Positions 1-6,228 of a stretch of DNA of 7,078 bases are shown here, piece by piece (the stretch's first letter is position 1; each line of letters opens with the position of its first letter). The stretch comes from Acidobacteria bacterium UBA7540 (GTDB taxonomy: Bacteria > Acidobacteriota > Terriglobia > UBA7540), in the NCBI GenBank assembly GCA_002478145.1, contig DLMI01000156.1:1-7078 (forward strand). Reading direction: 5' to 3'. The notes beneath the pieces are model-generated. The model saw only the letters and a list, made by a program, of their open reading frames with translations. It was not told the origin of the DNA and made no database searches. Position numbers and translations under genes: made by a program.

Positions 1-44
1 GCTCAGCCTTCCAGCCGAGCCGACGGGGAGAAGGGAAGCAGTCT

Positions 45-90
45 GTGCCGGAAAGCCAGAGGCTTTCCGCACATCAGGCGGCAGAGCCGC
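45..90. repeat. Two tandem small hairpins with AGA loops downstream of the deoxynucleoside kinase
   Basis: Two adjacent perfect inverted repeats are visible. The first has 9-bp arms at 49-57 and 61-69 around an AGA loop and can extend by four more pairs (44-47 with 70-73) if C48 is bulged. The second has 5-bp arms at 78-82 and 86-90, also around AGA. They lie 16-60 nt past the kinase stop codon, where a transcript end would be expected, but neither is followed by a T-run on the minus strand. They could be a weak or Rho-assisted terminator, an mRNA 3'-end stabiliser, or a dispersed palindromic repeat. The rest of 1-105 shows nothing recognisable. Confidence 0.5.
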
Positions 91-105
91 TCACTCACGA
101 CCGTC

Positions 106-771
106 TCAGTCCGCGGGCGCGGATCCAAGCGGCAGAAAATACTGCGTGCCCTTGACCGGCTGGCTCAGCCGCTGCAGGAGTTCCTGCAAATGCTCGCTCC
201 GGTCGACAAAGTCGATCTCGGAGGTGTCAATCACCAGCAGGTCACTGGACTTGTAATGAAAGAAGAAGTGCTCGTAAGCATTCACCACGGCCTCGAGGTA
301 CTCGTTGGAGATCTGGTCCTCGAACGCCACATTCTTCTTCGCAATTCGCTTCTTCAGCGTCTCCAGCTTCGCCTGTAGGTATATCACCAAATCCGGAATG
401 GGGACCTGCTCTGCCAACATTGCATAGTATTGGTCGTAAACCTGAAGTTCGATGTCGTTCAGGTTGAGGTAGGCGAAGATCTTATCCTTCTCGAAGATGT
501 AGTCGCTCACCACAACGCGCATGGGGTTGGCCGCCAGGTCCAGGTCACGAAGTTGTCTGTAGCGCTTCATGAGAAAGTAGAACTGGGCCTGAAAACCAGC
601 GCCGGGCTTGTCCTCATAAAACGCTTCCAGGAAGGGATTATCCTCGACATCATAAACTCGGACCGCGTGGAGGCGCTCGGCAAGAATATCTGCCAACGTG
701 GTCTTGCCCACACGAATCGGACCTTCGACGGCAATGAAGTGCGGCGAGTCGTAAGCAGAAGGAGTGATCAC
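106..771 (-). CDS. Deoxynucleoside kinase (dNK/dGK-dAK family)
   Basis: Predicted cytosolic kinase that transfers the ATP gamma-phosphate to the 5'-OH of a deoxynucleoside, feeding dNTP salvage. The 221-residue protein has the family's layout: a P-loop GPIRVGKT (17-24), the substrate-side motif EDNPFLEAFY (43-52), a helix QAQFYFLMKRYRQ (61-73), the SDYIFEKD segment (89-96) at the place of the family's catalytic D/E-R-S-like motif, the strand DLVIYLQA (127-134), and a basic LID region around KKRIAKKN (140-147). Length matches bacterial dGK/dAK-type enzymes (about 200-225 aa). The base specificity cannot be read from the sequence. The start is GTG: a GAGG at 781-784 overlaps the folK stop and sits 9 nt upstream, and no better start precedes the P-loop. 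The 11-nt gap to folK suggests translational coupling. The family call is firm; the substrate is not. Confidence 0.9.
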   Translation of the reverse strand: MITPSAYDSPHFIAVEGPIRVGKTTLADILAERLHAVRVYDVEDNPFLEAFYEDKPGAGFQAQFYFLMKRYRQLRDLDLAANPMRVVVSDYIFEKDKIFAYLNLNDIELQVYDQYYAMLAEQVPIPDLVIYLQAKLETLKKRIAKKNVAFEDQISNEYLEAVVNAYEHFFFHYKSSDLLVIDTSEIDFVDRSEHLQELLQRLSQPVKGTQYFLPLGSAPAD

Positions 772-782
772 TCTTTGGTACC

Positions 783-1322
783 TCAGCTTTCCCGGTTCAA
801 TCGCACCACCTGACTTGTGTCGCCGGCTTCCTGAAGCATTTCATAGACGGTCCGCTTGGTAATGGGGTGCCGGAGGTTCCCAGCCAGCTCGCGAAGCGGA
901 AGCAAGACGAATCGTCGCTCCGTCATGCGCTCGTGGGGAATATTTAACGCCGCTGAGCGCACTACTACACTCTCATAAAGCAAGATATCGATATCGATCG
1001 GCCGCGGACGTTTGGCAACGGTGGGGCGACGGCCCAGGGCGTGTTCGACGAACTTCACCGCCTTGAGAAGTTGCATGGGCATAAGGCGGGTCTCCGCTTC
1101 CGCCACGCAGTTCACGAACCATGCTTGCGGCCGGAATTCAACCGGCTCGGTCTTGTAAAAGGATGAAACTCGCCTGATTTCAACCCCTACTCCGGGTAAT
1201 CGCTCGAGCGCTTTGCGAATGTTGGCCACCCGGTCGCCCACGTTCGAGCCAAATGATAGAAACACCCGCTTTGCCGGAGATGGAACCTTCGGTATCGGGC
1301 TCGCGGTTTGGAGTTCACTCAT
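783..1322 (-). CDS. folK: 2-amino-4-hydroxy-6-hydroxymethyldihydropteridine diphosphokinase (HPPK)
   Basis: HPPK transfers pyrophosphate from ATP to 6-hydroxymethyl-7,8-dihydropterin, the step before dihydropteroate synthase in folate synthesis; cytosolic. The 179-residue protein shows the opening strand FLSFGSNVGDR (21-31), YKTEPV (56-61), FVNCVAEAET (69-78), and the signature KRPRPIDIDILLY (104-116). In that signature D110 and D112 correspond to the two magnesium-binding aspartates of E. coli HPPK. It also has IPHERMTERRFVLLPL (128-143) near the C-terminal side. The ATG start adds about 18 poorly conserved residues before the fold, and there is no Shine-Dalgarno sequence because a heptad repeat array ends 8 nt upstream. 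The GTG at residue 20 is possible but leaves almost nothing before the first strand. It lies downstream of ruvB (163-bp repeat-filled gap) and directly ahead of the deoxynucleoside kinase. Confidence 0.96.
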   Translation of the reverse strand: MSELQTASPIPKVPSPAKRVFLSFGSNVGDRVANIRKALERLPGVGVEIRRVSSFYKTEPVEFRPQAWFVNCVAEAETRLMPMQLLKAVKFVEHALGRRPTVAKRPRPIDIDILLYESVVVRSAALNIPHERMTERRFVLLPLRELAGNLRHPITKRTVYEMLQEAGDTSQVVRLNRES

Positions 1323-1330
1323 TGCGAAAC

Positions 1331-1479
1331 TCAGAAATCAGAAGTCAGAAATCAGAAGTCAGAACATCTCCAGGCGGCCTTCTGGTTGAAGCCTGCATTC
1401 CGTCTCCTGACTTCTGACCTCTGACTTCTTCTGCCTTCTGACTCTTGTCTTCTGATTTCTGACTTCTGATTTCTGACTT
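1331..1479. repeat. Opposed heptad arrays forming a perfect 28-bp inverted repeat (ruvB-folK gap)
   Basis: The gap from 1323 to 1485 is mostly 7-bp tandem repeats. Five units of TCAGAAR run from 1331 to 1365. After about 40 bp of unrelated sequence, the complementary unit CTGAYTT runs as three copies (1407-1427) and, after a 3-nt phase slip, seven copies (1431-1479) with drift. Positions 1331-1358 and 1449-1476 are exact reverse complements over 28 bp, with a 90-nt interior. The RNA could fold into a long stem between the ruvB stop and the folK start. No promoter or T-tract terminator stands out. Confidence 0.85.
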
Positions 1480-1485
1480 TATGGG

Positions 1486-2514
1486 TCATTCAAACAGTGA
1501 CGGTGGAACTCTGGCCGGTGGTTGCAGCTTCAGGTGCTTGTAAGCCGGCTCATTGGCCTTGCGGCCCGCTTTGGTGCGGCTGATAAAACCCTGCTGAAGC
1601 AGGTAAGGCTCCACCATGTCCACAAGGGTATCCACTTCTTCATTGAGGGTGGCGGAAAGGGCTTCGACCCCGACGGGCCCGCCATTGTAAACGCGAATGA
1701 TCGTGGAGAGGAAATTGCGGTCGAGATCGTCCAGCCCCTCGTCGTCCACCCCTTCCAGTTTCAGGGCGTCACAAGCCACCTGGGGAGTTATGATGCCGGT
1801 AGCCTTGACGTCCGCGAAGTCGCGCACCCGGCGCAGTAGCCGGTTGGCGATGCGCGGGGTTCCTCGAGCCCGGCGCGCCACCTCCGAGGCCCCCGAATCC
1901 TCGATCTGCGCTGCGAGGATGCGCGCCGAACGCATAATGATCTGGCGCAGCTCATCGACGGCATAAAACTCCAGGTGGTAGAAGAGGCCGAAGCGGTTCC
2001 GCAAAGGCGCGGAGAGGCTTCCCGCGCGCGTCGTGGCGCCGATCAGGGTGAACTTCTTCAGGGGAATATTGATGGTCTTGGCGAACATTCCCTTGTCCAC
2101 CACAAAATCTACTTTGAAGTCTTCCATAGCGGGGTAGAGGAATTCTTCGATGTTCACCGGCAGGCGATGGATTTCGTCGATAAACAGGATGTCTCCCTCA
2201 GCGAGGTTGGTGAGAATGCCCATGAGGTCGCCGGTGCGTTCGAGCGCCGGGCCGGAGGTCGTCGTGATCTTCGAGCCCATATGGTTGGCGATGATGTAGG
2301 CAAGCGTGGTTTTGCCAAGCCCTGGCGGCCCGTAGAACAGGGCGTGCTCGAGAGGCTCGTTGCGCTGCCCGGCGGCCTGCAAGGCGATGGAGAGTTTCTC
2401 TACCACCTTCCTCTGACCCACATACTCCTCCAGCGTGGGCGGACGAAGGCTGCGGTTAAAGCTTTCCTCTTCTTTCGAAATCAGGTCCGGCGATACCAGG
2501 CGTTCTCTAGGCAT
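1486..2514 (-). CDS. ruvB: Holliday junction branch migration helicase RuvB
   Basis: AAA+ hexameric motor that, with RuvA, drives branch migration of Holliday junctions in recombination and fork repair. The 342-residue protein, of usual length, shows EEYVGQ (29-34), Walker A GPPGLGKTT (62-70), Walker B with DEIH (113-116), the RuvA-contacting beta-hairpin region (about 133-152), sensor 1 GATTR (159-163), an arginine-finger segment PLRNRFG (170-176), sensor 2 GTPRIANRLLRR (218-229) and the C-terminal winged-helix DNA-binding domain (about 260-335, including GRKA at 317-320). The common PLRDRFG is PLRNRFG here, a mild substitution. The ATG start gives the canonical N-terminus but has no Shine-Dalgarno sequence; a heptad array begins 6 nt upstream. 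It is separated from ruvA by a 199-bp repeat-rich gap instead of the tight spacing common in ruvAB operons. Confidence 0.98.
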   Translation of the reverse strand: MPRERLVSPDLISKEEESFNRSLRPPTLEEYVGQRKVVEKLSIALQAAGQRNEPLEHALFYGPPGLGKTTLAYIIANHMGSKITTTSGPALERTGDLMGILTNLAEGDILFIDEIHRLPVNIEEFLYPAMEDFKVDFVVDKGMFAKTINIPLKKFTLIGATTRAGSLSAPLRNRFGLFYHLEFYAVDELRQIIMRSARILAAQIEDSGASEVARRARGTPRIANRLLRRVRDFADVKATGIITPQVACDALKLEGVDDEGLDDLDRNFLSTIIRVYNGGPVGVEALSATLNEEVDTLVDMVEPYLLQQGFISRTKAGRKANEPAYKHLKLQPPARVPPSLFE

Positions 2515-2520
2515 AAGAAC

Positions 2521-2555
2521 AGGTGTCAGGTTTCAGGTGCTAGGTTTCAGGCGCT
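2521..2555. repeat. Heptad array immediately upstream of ruvB
   Basis: Five contiguous 7-bp units with consensus AGGYKYY are in strict register from 2521 to 2555. Units two and four are identical (AGGTTTC). The array starts 6 nt from the ruvB ATG and therefore occupies the position where its ribosome binding site would be. The unit differs from those in the other gaps although the period is the same. Confidence 0.75.
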
Positions 2556-2564
2556 CGCTCCCAC

Positions 2565-2665
2565 TGTCATTCCGAGCGCAGCGAGGAATCTCGCTCTGAT
2601 TCTTTTTCCGCCAATCCCCTTGAGCTCAATGCAGAGCGAGATTCCTCGCTGCGCTCGGAATGACA
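2565..2665. repeat. Perfect 34-bp inverted repeat in the ruvA-ruvB gap
   Basis: Positions 2565-2598 and 2632-2665 are exact reverse complements over 34 bp, enclosing a 33-nt interior that itself contains the 10-bp palindrome TTGAGCTCAA (2620-2629). The arm begins TGTCATTCCGAGCGCAGC and ends CTCGCTCTG. From memory, CATTCCGAGCG...GAGGAATC sequences recur as dispersed intergenic palindromes in Acidobacteriota and some other genomes, so this is probably one copy of a non-coding MITE- or REP-like element. There is no open frame or transposase inside. In the ruvA-ruvB transcript it would form a very stable stem. Confidence 0.9.
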
Positions 2666-2676
2666 TCCCTAGGAAA

Positions 2677-2699
2677 GCGGTCCCGCAATACGGGACCGC
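2677..2699 (-). terminator. Hairpin just after ruvA (possible weak terminator)
   Basis: Perfect 9-bp GC-rich arms at 2677-2685 and 2691-2699 enclose the 5-nt loop CAATA, 14 nt past the ruvA stop. On the minus strand the stem is followed by only three T residues, so intrinsic termination would be inefficient. It could instead be a processing or stabilising stem, or a second palindromic repeat next to the 34-bp one. Confidence 0.35.
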
Positions 2700-2713
2700 A
2701 CTCCAGAGCGCTG

Positions 2714-3370
2714 TCAACCATTGGTCCCAGGATGTAACTGTTCAAACACCCGGCGCAAGAAATCTTCGGTGGTCTTCAGGTTCTTGTGCCTGGAGAAGAT
2801 TTCATCCACCATCCGCTGGGCTTCCGAGCGTGAGTATTCCAACTGTTCAAGGACTTGGAGCGCCTCCTGCTTGAGTTCGGCGCCGGACTCCTGCTCCACG
2901 GAAAGCGGCTCTTCGGTTCGAGCCAGCGCGAACTTCGCCATTTTACCGCGCAACTCGGTCACGATGCGCTCTGCGGTTTTGGCGCCGATAAAGGGCAGCC
3001 CCTTCAGGAAATTGGTGTCGCCGCGCTCGATCGCCAGGGCGATTTCGTTCAGCGGCCGCACCAGGCACTTCAGTGCCCGCATGAATCCTACACCGGGAAC
3101 GGTGGTGAACGTCTCAAAAAATTCCCGGTCGAGAGGGTCGAGGAAGCCGACGAGCTTCGGAGTCAAGTGACCACCGCCCAGGCCGCCGTCGATGTAGTAG
3201 ATGGTGTAAAAGGTCAGGGGATTGTGGCGCTCGGAGGGCGGCGCAGTTCGCAGGCGCGAAGCAATTCCGGAAGGTACGAAAACCTCGTAGCAGAGCGAAC
3301 TGACGCGGACCAGCAGCGACTGTCGCTCGATGCGGTCGTAAAGGACTTCACCGGTGATTTCGGAGATCAA
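2714..3370 (-). CDS. ruvA: Holliday junction DNA-binding protein RuvA, divergent type
   Basis: RuvA tetramers bind four-way junctions and load RuvB. The 218-residue protein has an N-terminal OB fold (1 to about 80, MISEITGEV... as expected of RuvA), two helix-hairpin-helix motifs (VPGVGFMRAL, 91-100; LPFIGAKTAERIV, 125-137), a charged linker (about 150-165) and domain III for RuvB contact (about 166-213). Between the OB strands, where E. coli has the acidic pin with E55 and D56, there is a longer glycine-rich loop IDGGLGGGHLTPKL (60-73) with one acidic residue. The second HhH has PFIG in place of PGIG. The start is TTG: it gives the canonical MI-x-x-x-x-G opening and has AAGGAG 8 nt upstream inside ruvC. 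The overlap with ruvC is 23 nt. The overall pattern recalls planctomycete-type RuvA (from memory). Confidence 0.93.
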   Translation of the reverse strand: MISEITGEVLYDRIERQSLLVRVSSLCYEVFVPSGIASRLRTAPPSERHNPLTFYTIYYIDGGLGGGHLTPKLVGFLDPLDREFFETFTTVPGVGFMRALKCLVRPLNEIALAIERGDTNFLKGLPFIGAKTAERIVTELRGKMAKFALARTEEPLSVEQESGAELKQEALQVLEQLEYSRSEAQRMVDEIFSRHKNLKTTEDFLRRVFEQLHPGTNG

Positions 3371-3875
3371 GGGTCTTGCTCCTTTTCAAGTAGCACAGGG
3401 CTACCGCCAGCGCGTCGGCCACGTCAGGCGGATACGGGACGCGATGGAGCGAAAAATAATTCTGCACCGCGCGCTGCACCTGGAGCTTGGAGGCGTTCCC
3501 GTTGCCCGTTATGGACTGCTTCACTCGCTTGGCGGAAAAACTCAGCACCGGGATTCCTGCCAGCCGCGCCGCTAAGCAAATCACCCCGCGGGCATGACCC
3601 ATCAGGATGGCCGTCCGAGGGTAATTCGCATGGCTGTAAACTTCCTCCAGACACATGGCCTCGGGGTTGAATTCCTCGATGACTCGCCGCAGTTCGACGA
3701 AGAGCGACTCAAGCCGCTCCGGTAGATTCTCACCGTGGCTGCGCGGCATCCGGATCACGCCAGCTTCCAAGAGTTCTACCTCGTTCGCGCGGCAAACGAC
3801 AATGCCATAGCCAGTGACGTTTAACCCCGGATCAATTCCAATGACGCGAGTAGGCGACTTTGGGCCGACTGCCAT
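3348..3875 (-). CDS. ruvC: Crossover junction endodeoxyribonuclease RuvC
   Basis: Dimeric RNase H-fold resolvase that makes paired nicks across Holliday junctions. The 175-residue protein keeps the four-carboxylate active site: D15 in GIDPGLNVTGYG (13-24), E77 in LEEVYSHANYPRTA (76-89), and D151 and D154 in DVADALAVAL (151-160). MGHARGVI (92-99) and the DNA-contacting segment RVKQSITGNGNASK (117-130) are also present. Length is normal (about 160-180). The LEEVYSH...PRTAILMGHARGV version differs from the proteobacterial EQVF...LGQARGV. The ATG start is preceded by a heptad array 5 nt away with no Shine-Dalgarno sequence. Its 3' end overlaps ruvA and carries the ruvA ribosome binding site. Confidence 0.97.
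   Translation of the reverse strand: MAVGPKSPTRVIGIDPGLNVTGYGIVVCRANEVELLEAGVIRMPRSHGENLPERLESLFVELRRVIEEFNPEAMCLEEVYSHANYPRTAILMGHARGVICLAARLAGIPVLSFSAKRVKQSITGNGNASKLQVQRAVQNYFSLHRVPYPPDVADALAVALCYLKRSKTLDLRNHR
3379..3384 (-). promoter_or_regulatory. Shine-Dalgarno sequence for the TTG start of ruvA
   Basis: AAGGAG on the minus strand lies inside the ruvC reading frame, 8 nt before the ruvA TTG at 3368-3370. It is the strongest ribosome binding site in the window and decides the ruvA start. Its position implies that ruvA initiation is coupled to ruvC translation. Confidence 0.8.
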
Positions 3876-3880
3876 TCAAA

Positions 3881-3998
3881 TAAAGGATAAAGGGTAAAGG
3901 GTAAAGGATAAAGGATAAAAGTATGCTTCCAGAGTTTTACCCTTTAGCCTTTACCCTTTTGAATTTTGCCATTTGCCTTTTGCCCTTTGAACTTTGAC
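3881..3998. repeat. Opposed heptad arrays upstream of ruvC
   Basis: Five units of TAAAGGR (3881-3915) plus a partial TAAAA lead to a short unique core (3921-3935). An uninterrupted run of nine heptads in one register follows (3936-3998). It begins as the complementary TTTASCC, passes through TTTTGAA and continues as NTTTGCC and CTTTGAM. The first three heptads of the second block can pair with the first array. This fills most of the 146-bp gap between the aldolase stop and the ruvC start. No terminator or convincing promoter is visible. Confidence 0.85.
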
Positions 3999-4021
3999 CT
4001 GTTCTTCTGCCGGGCCAGGGG

Positions 4022-6130
4022 CTAGCGCGGGGTGGAGTCGGGGAGGCCGCCGTCCACAGGGATGGTTGCGCCGGTGGTAGGCGTCTGGCGCGTGGCGAAG
4101 AAGAGCACGGCTCTTGCGACGTGTTCCCCGGTGACCTTAGCCTTTAAGAGGTTGCGTTTCTGGTAGTATTCCTCCAGGCCTTTTTCATCCAGTCCCCGCG
4201 CTCGCATACGGTCCGGTCCAACCTCCGCCCACAAGCCGGACTTGCGCGTCCCGTGAGAGAACACTGCGTCTGGGGAGACCATGTTCACACGCACGCCGAT
4301 TTCGGCCATTTCCAGGCTGGCAATGCGGGCCAGTTGATGGGCAGCGGCTTTGGTGGCGCTGTAAGCGCCGAACTTGGCCCCCGGAGCAAAGACGTTCTTG
4401 GTTGAAATCATAACGACGTCGCCGCCGGTTCCCTGGTATTTGAAGTGCCGGCCCGCTTCTGACAGCATCAGGAGCGTTCCCTCGATGTTCACCCGCTCCA
4501 GTTTCTGGAATACCTCCAGCTTCATCTCTTCCAGGGATGAGACCAGCGCTATGCCGGCATTGACGATGACCAGATCCACGCCGCCCCAGGTCTTGATAAT
4601 TGTATCGAACCCTTGCGCGACGGAAGCCGCGTCCGTCACGTCCACCGCAACGCCCAGGACGCGGTCCCCAAAGGTTCCCTTCAAGTCGGTGGCCAGGCTT
4701 TCCAGGGCTTGCCCGGCCAAATCGGTGACTGCCACGTGGCAACCGTTCTCGAGTAGGCCCTGGGCAATCGCCGACCCGATGGCTCCCGCCGCTCCCGTGA
4801 TCACCGCGACTTCCCGCGCCAGGGGCAATTCACTGCATTTTCCGAGCTTGGCGTGCTGAAGGGTGTGGTACTCCATTTCAAAGAGATGGCTTTCGGAGAG
4901 GCCCTCGTACCTTCCCATCGCGGCTACCTTGGCTTTGACTGCCAGCGTGTGAGCCGTGATATCGCGGGCGATCTTGGCCGCCTCAACATCCTTGCCAGAA
5001 CAGATTGCCCCCAACCCCGGCAGCAGCAGCACGCGGGGCAGCGGGTCAAAGGTTGCTAGGCCCTCGGGCAAGTGTGCCGAGTTCCTCTCGATGTAGGCTT
5101 TGTAGGCAGCCGGGTACTCTTGAACGGCTGTGGCGAGTTGCTGGCGCAGCCTCGCGGGGTCGTTATAAGCCGGGCTATCGAGCCAGAGGGGCAGGGCCTT
5201 GGTGCGGATCAGGTGGTCTGAAGTAAGAGGAGGGGACAGGGCAAGTTGCTTGCCCCGGTCGGAGTCGACGAAATCCAAAGTATCGCGATCGGTCAATGAC
5301 TGAAGGATGACGCGGCGGTAGGGTCGATCGGCGTCCCCGCTGGGTTCGGCAAGCAAGCCACGGACTAAGGGGGCAACGGTAACCAACCTCTCTTCCGCCG
5401 CATAAGGGGGCGTCGAAATCTGCACGACCAGCGGTCGAGTGGCGCGCTCGGCCAGGTATTTCTCCGCCCGGGTGACCAGTTCGATGGTGGCCTCATAGGA
5501 GTCTCGCGCTGTCGTCCCCCAGGTGACAAGCCCATGCCGCATCCACACCATGGCCTTGCTGCCTGGGCGCGATTCGTAGGCGGTGGCAGCGGCCTTGGCC
5601 AGCTTGATGCCCGGTTTCACATAGTCAAGAATGATCACATCCTCGCCCAACGCTTCTTCCACGCGCTTCGCAGCTTCGCTCTGATTCGTCAGGGCGAGCA
5701 TGGCGTCCGCATGAGTGTGATCGATGAACTGGTGGGGCAGAAAAGCGTGCGCCAGGGTTTCAATCGAGGGCGTTGGAGCGTGAGGATTGAAAAGATGAGT
5801 GCGGAACTCGTCCGCCATCGCGGCGTCGGAAAGATCCGCCAGCACGCGAAGTTTCTTGAGGAACTCCAGGTCCACGGCCGAATGCCCCTCAGGTTCGATA
5901 TCTACCAGGTTGTAGCCCGAGGCTTTCACATAAAGAGCCGGGACCTGCTCCCCCAAAACGTTCGTGGCATAGCCTTTGACGGAGGTGTTGCCTCCCCCGT
6001 GAAGAACCAAGCTCTCCTCAGCGCCGAGAAGGCGGCTGGAATACGTTCGCAGAGCCAAATCCTCACCCCACCTGGGAGCGTACTGAGCAATAAAGCGGCT
6101 TGCGTCGGAATCTGACCAACGGTTTTGCAT
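4022..6130 (-). CDS. Bifunctional class II aldolase / short-chain dehydrogenase (RhaEW/YuxG type)
   Basis: The 702-residue protein joins two enzymes. The N-terminal class II (zinc) aldolase/adducin domain (about 20-230) has HGGGNTSVK (44-52), E124 in PSIETLAH, the metal-ligand pair H138/H140 in IDHTHADA (136-143), and a third histidine H199 in WMRHGLVTWG (196-205). The C-terminal Rossmann SDR domain (about 438-698) has TGAAGAIG (445-452), an acidic D470 favouring NAD over NADP, NAGI (524-527), a catalytic serine near S576, Y590 and K594 (YSATK), and PVDGG (691-695). Length fits the family (about 680-700). Members such as B. subtilis YuxG and the RhaEW proteins cleave L-rhamnulose-1-phosphate and oxidise the lactaldehyde released. 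That substrate is inferred from family only, since no rhamnose isomerase, kinase or regulator lies in the window. The ATG start lacks a clear Shine-Dalgarno sequence. Confidence 0.92.
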   Translation of the reverse strand: MQNRWSDSDASRFIAQYAPRWGEDLALRTYSSRLLGAEESLVLHGGGNTSVKGYATNVLGEQVPALYVKASGYNLVDIEPEGHSAVDLEFLKKLRVLADLSDAAMADEFRTHLFNPHAPTPSIETLAHAFLPHQFIDHTHADAMLALTNQSEAAKRVEEALGEDVIILDYVKPGIKLAKAAATAYESRPGSKAMVWMRHGLVTWGTTARDSYEATIELVTRAEKYLAERATRPLVVQISTPPYAAEERLVTVAPLVRGLLAEPSGDADRPYRRVILQSLTDRDTLDFVDSDRGKQLALSPPLTSDHLIRTKALPLWLDSPAYNDPARLRQQLATAVQEYPAAYKAYIERNSAHLPEGLATFDPLPRVLLLPGLGAICSGKDVEAAKIARDITAHTLAVKAKVAAMGRYEGLSESHLFEMEYHTLQHAKLGKCSELPLAREVAVITGAAGAIGSAIAQGLLENGCHVAVTDLAGQALESLATDLKGTFGDRVLGVAVDVTDAASVAQGFDTIIKTWGGVDLVIVNAGIALVSSLEEMKLEVFQKLERVNIEGTLLMLSEAGRHFKYQGTGGDVVMISTKNVFAPGAKFGAYSATKAAAHQLARIASLEMAEIGVRVNMVSPDAVFSHGTRKSGLWAEVGPDRMRARGLDEKGLEEYYQKRNLLKAKVTGEHVARAVLFFATRQTPTTGATIPVDGGLPDSTPR

Positions 6131-6160
6131 AGGGTTTGATTGAGAAGGCGAAAAGCAGAA

Positions 6161-6174
6161 GTCAGGAGTCAGGA
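6161..6174. repeat. Two-unit heptad GTCAGGA upstream of the aldolase
   Basis: Two exact GTCAGGA units stand 31 bp upstream of the aldolase ATG. Positions 6164-6174 are the exact reverse complement of 6305-6315 (11 bp) at the end of the epimerase gene, so the two heptad arrays at either side of this gap are again opposed. Confidence 0.55.
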
Positions 6175-6228
6175 GGCAATGCGCAGGGCGATGGCCCCAC
6201 CGAGAACAACGCGAATTAGATCGTCTCC

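Noticed and set aside
1376..1393. Small hairpin GGCCTTC...GAAGCC in the ruvB-folK gap as a terminator
   Set aside because: The stem needs a bulge, is short and is not followed by a T-run, so it is not distinguishable from chance.
1331..1479. Possible CRISPR or tandem-repeat regulatory array
   Set aside because: The repeat unit is only 7 bp with no spacers of regular size and no cas genes, so it is a simple tandem array, not CRISPR.
2565..2665. Insertion sequence remnant
   Set aside because: The long inverted repeat has only 33 nt between its arms, no open frame and no obvious target duplication. A non-coding palindromic repeat is the safer description.
1975..2874. Long plus-strand open frame of about 299 codons
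   Set aside because: It lies antisense to ruvB and ruvA and crosses the repeat-filled gap between them. Its translation has no recognisable domain and reflects GC-rich codon bias on the other strand.
2855..3670. Plus-strand open frame of about 271 codons
   Set aside because: It is antisense to ruvA and ruvC, whose motifs and active-site residues are unambiguous. No family features are seen in the antisense product.
4185..4742. Minus-strand open frame of about 185 codons inside the dehydrogenase domain
   Set aside because: It is out of frame with the SDR domain that carries all catalytic motifs. The translation is arginine- and glycine-rich, typical of a frame shadow.
5534..6115. Plus-strand open frame of about 193 codons
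   Set aside because: It is antisense to the aldolase domain with its conserved zinc ligands; a codon-bias shadow.
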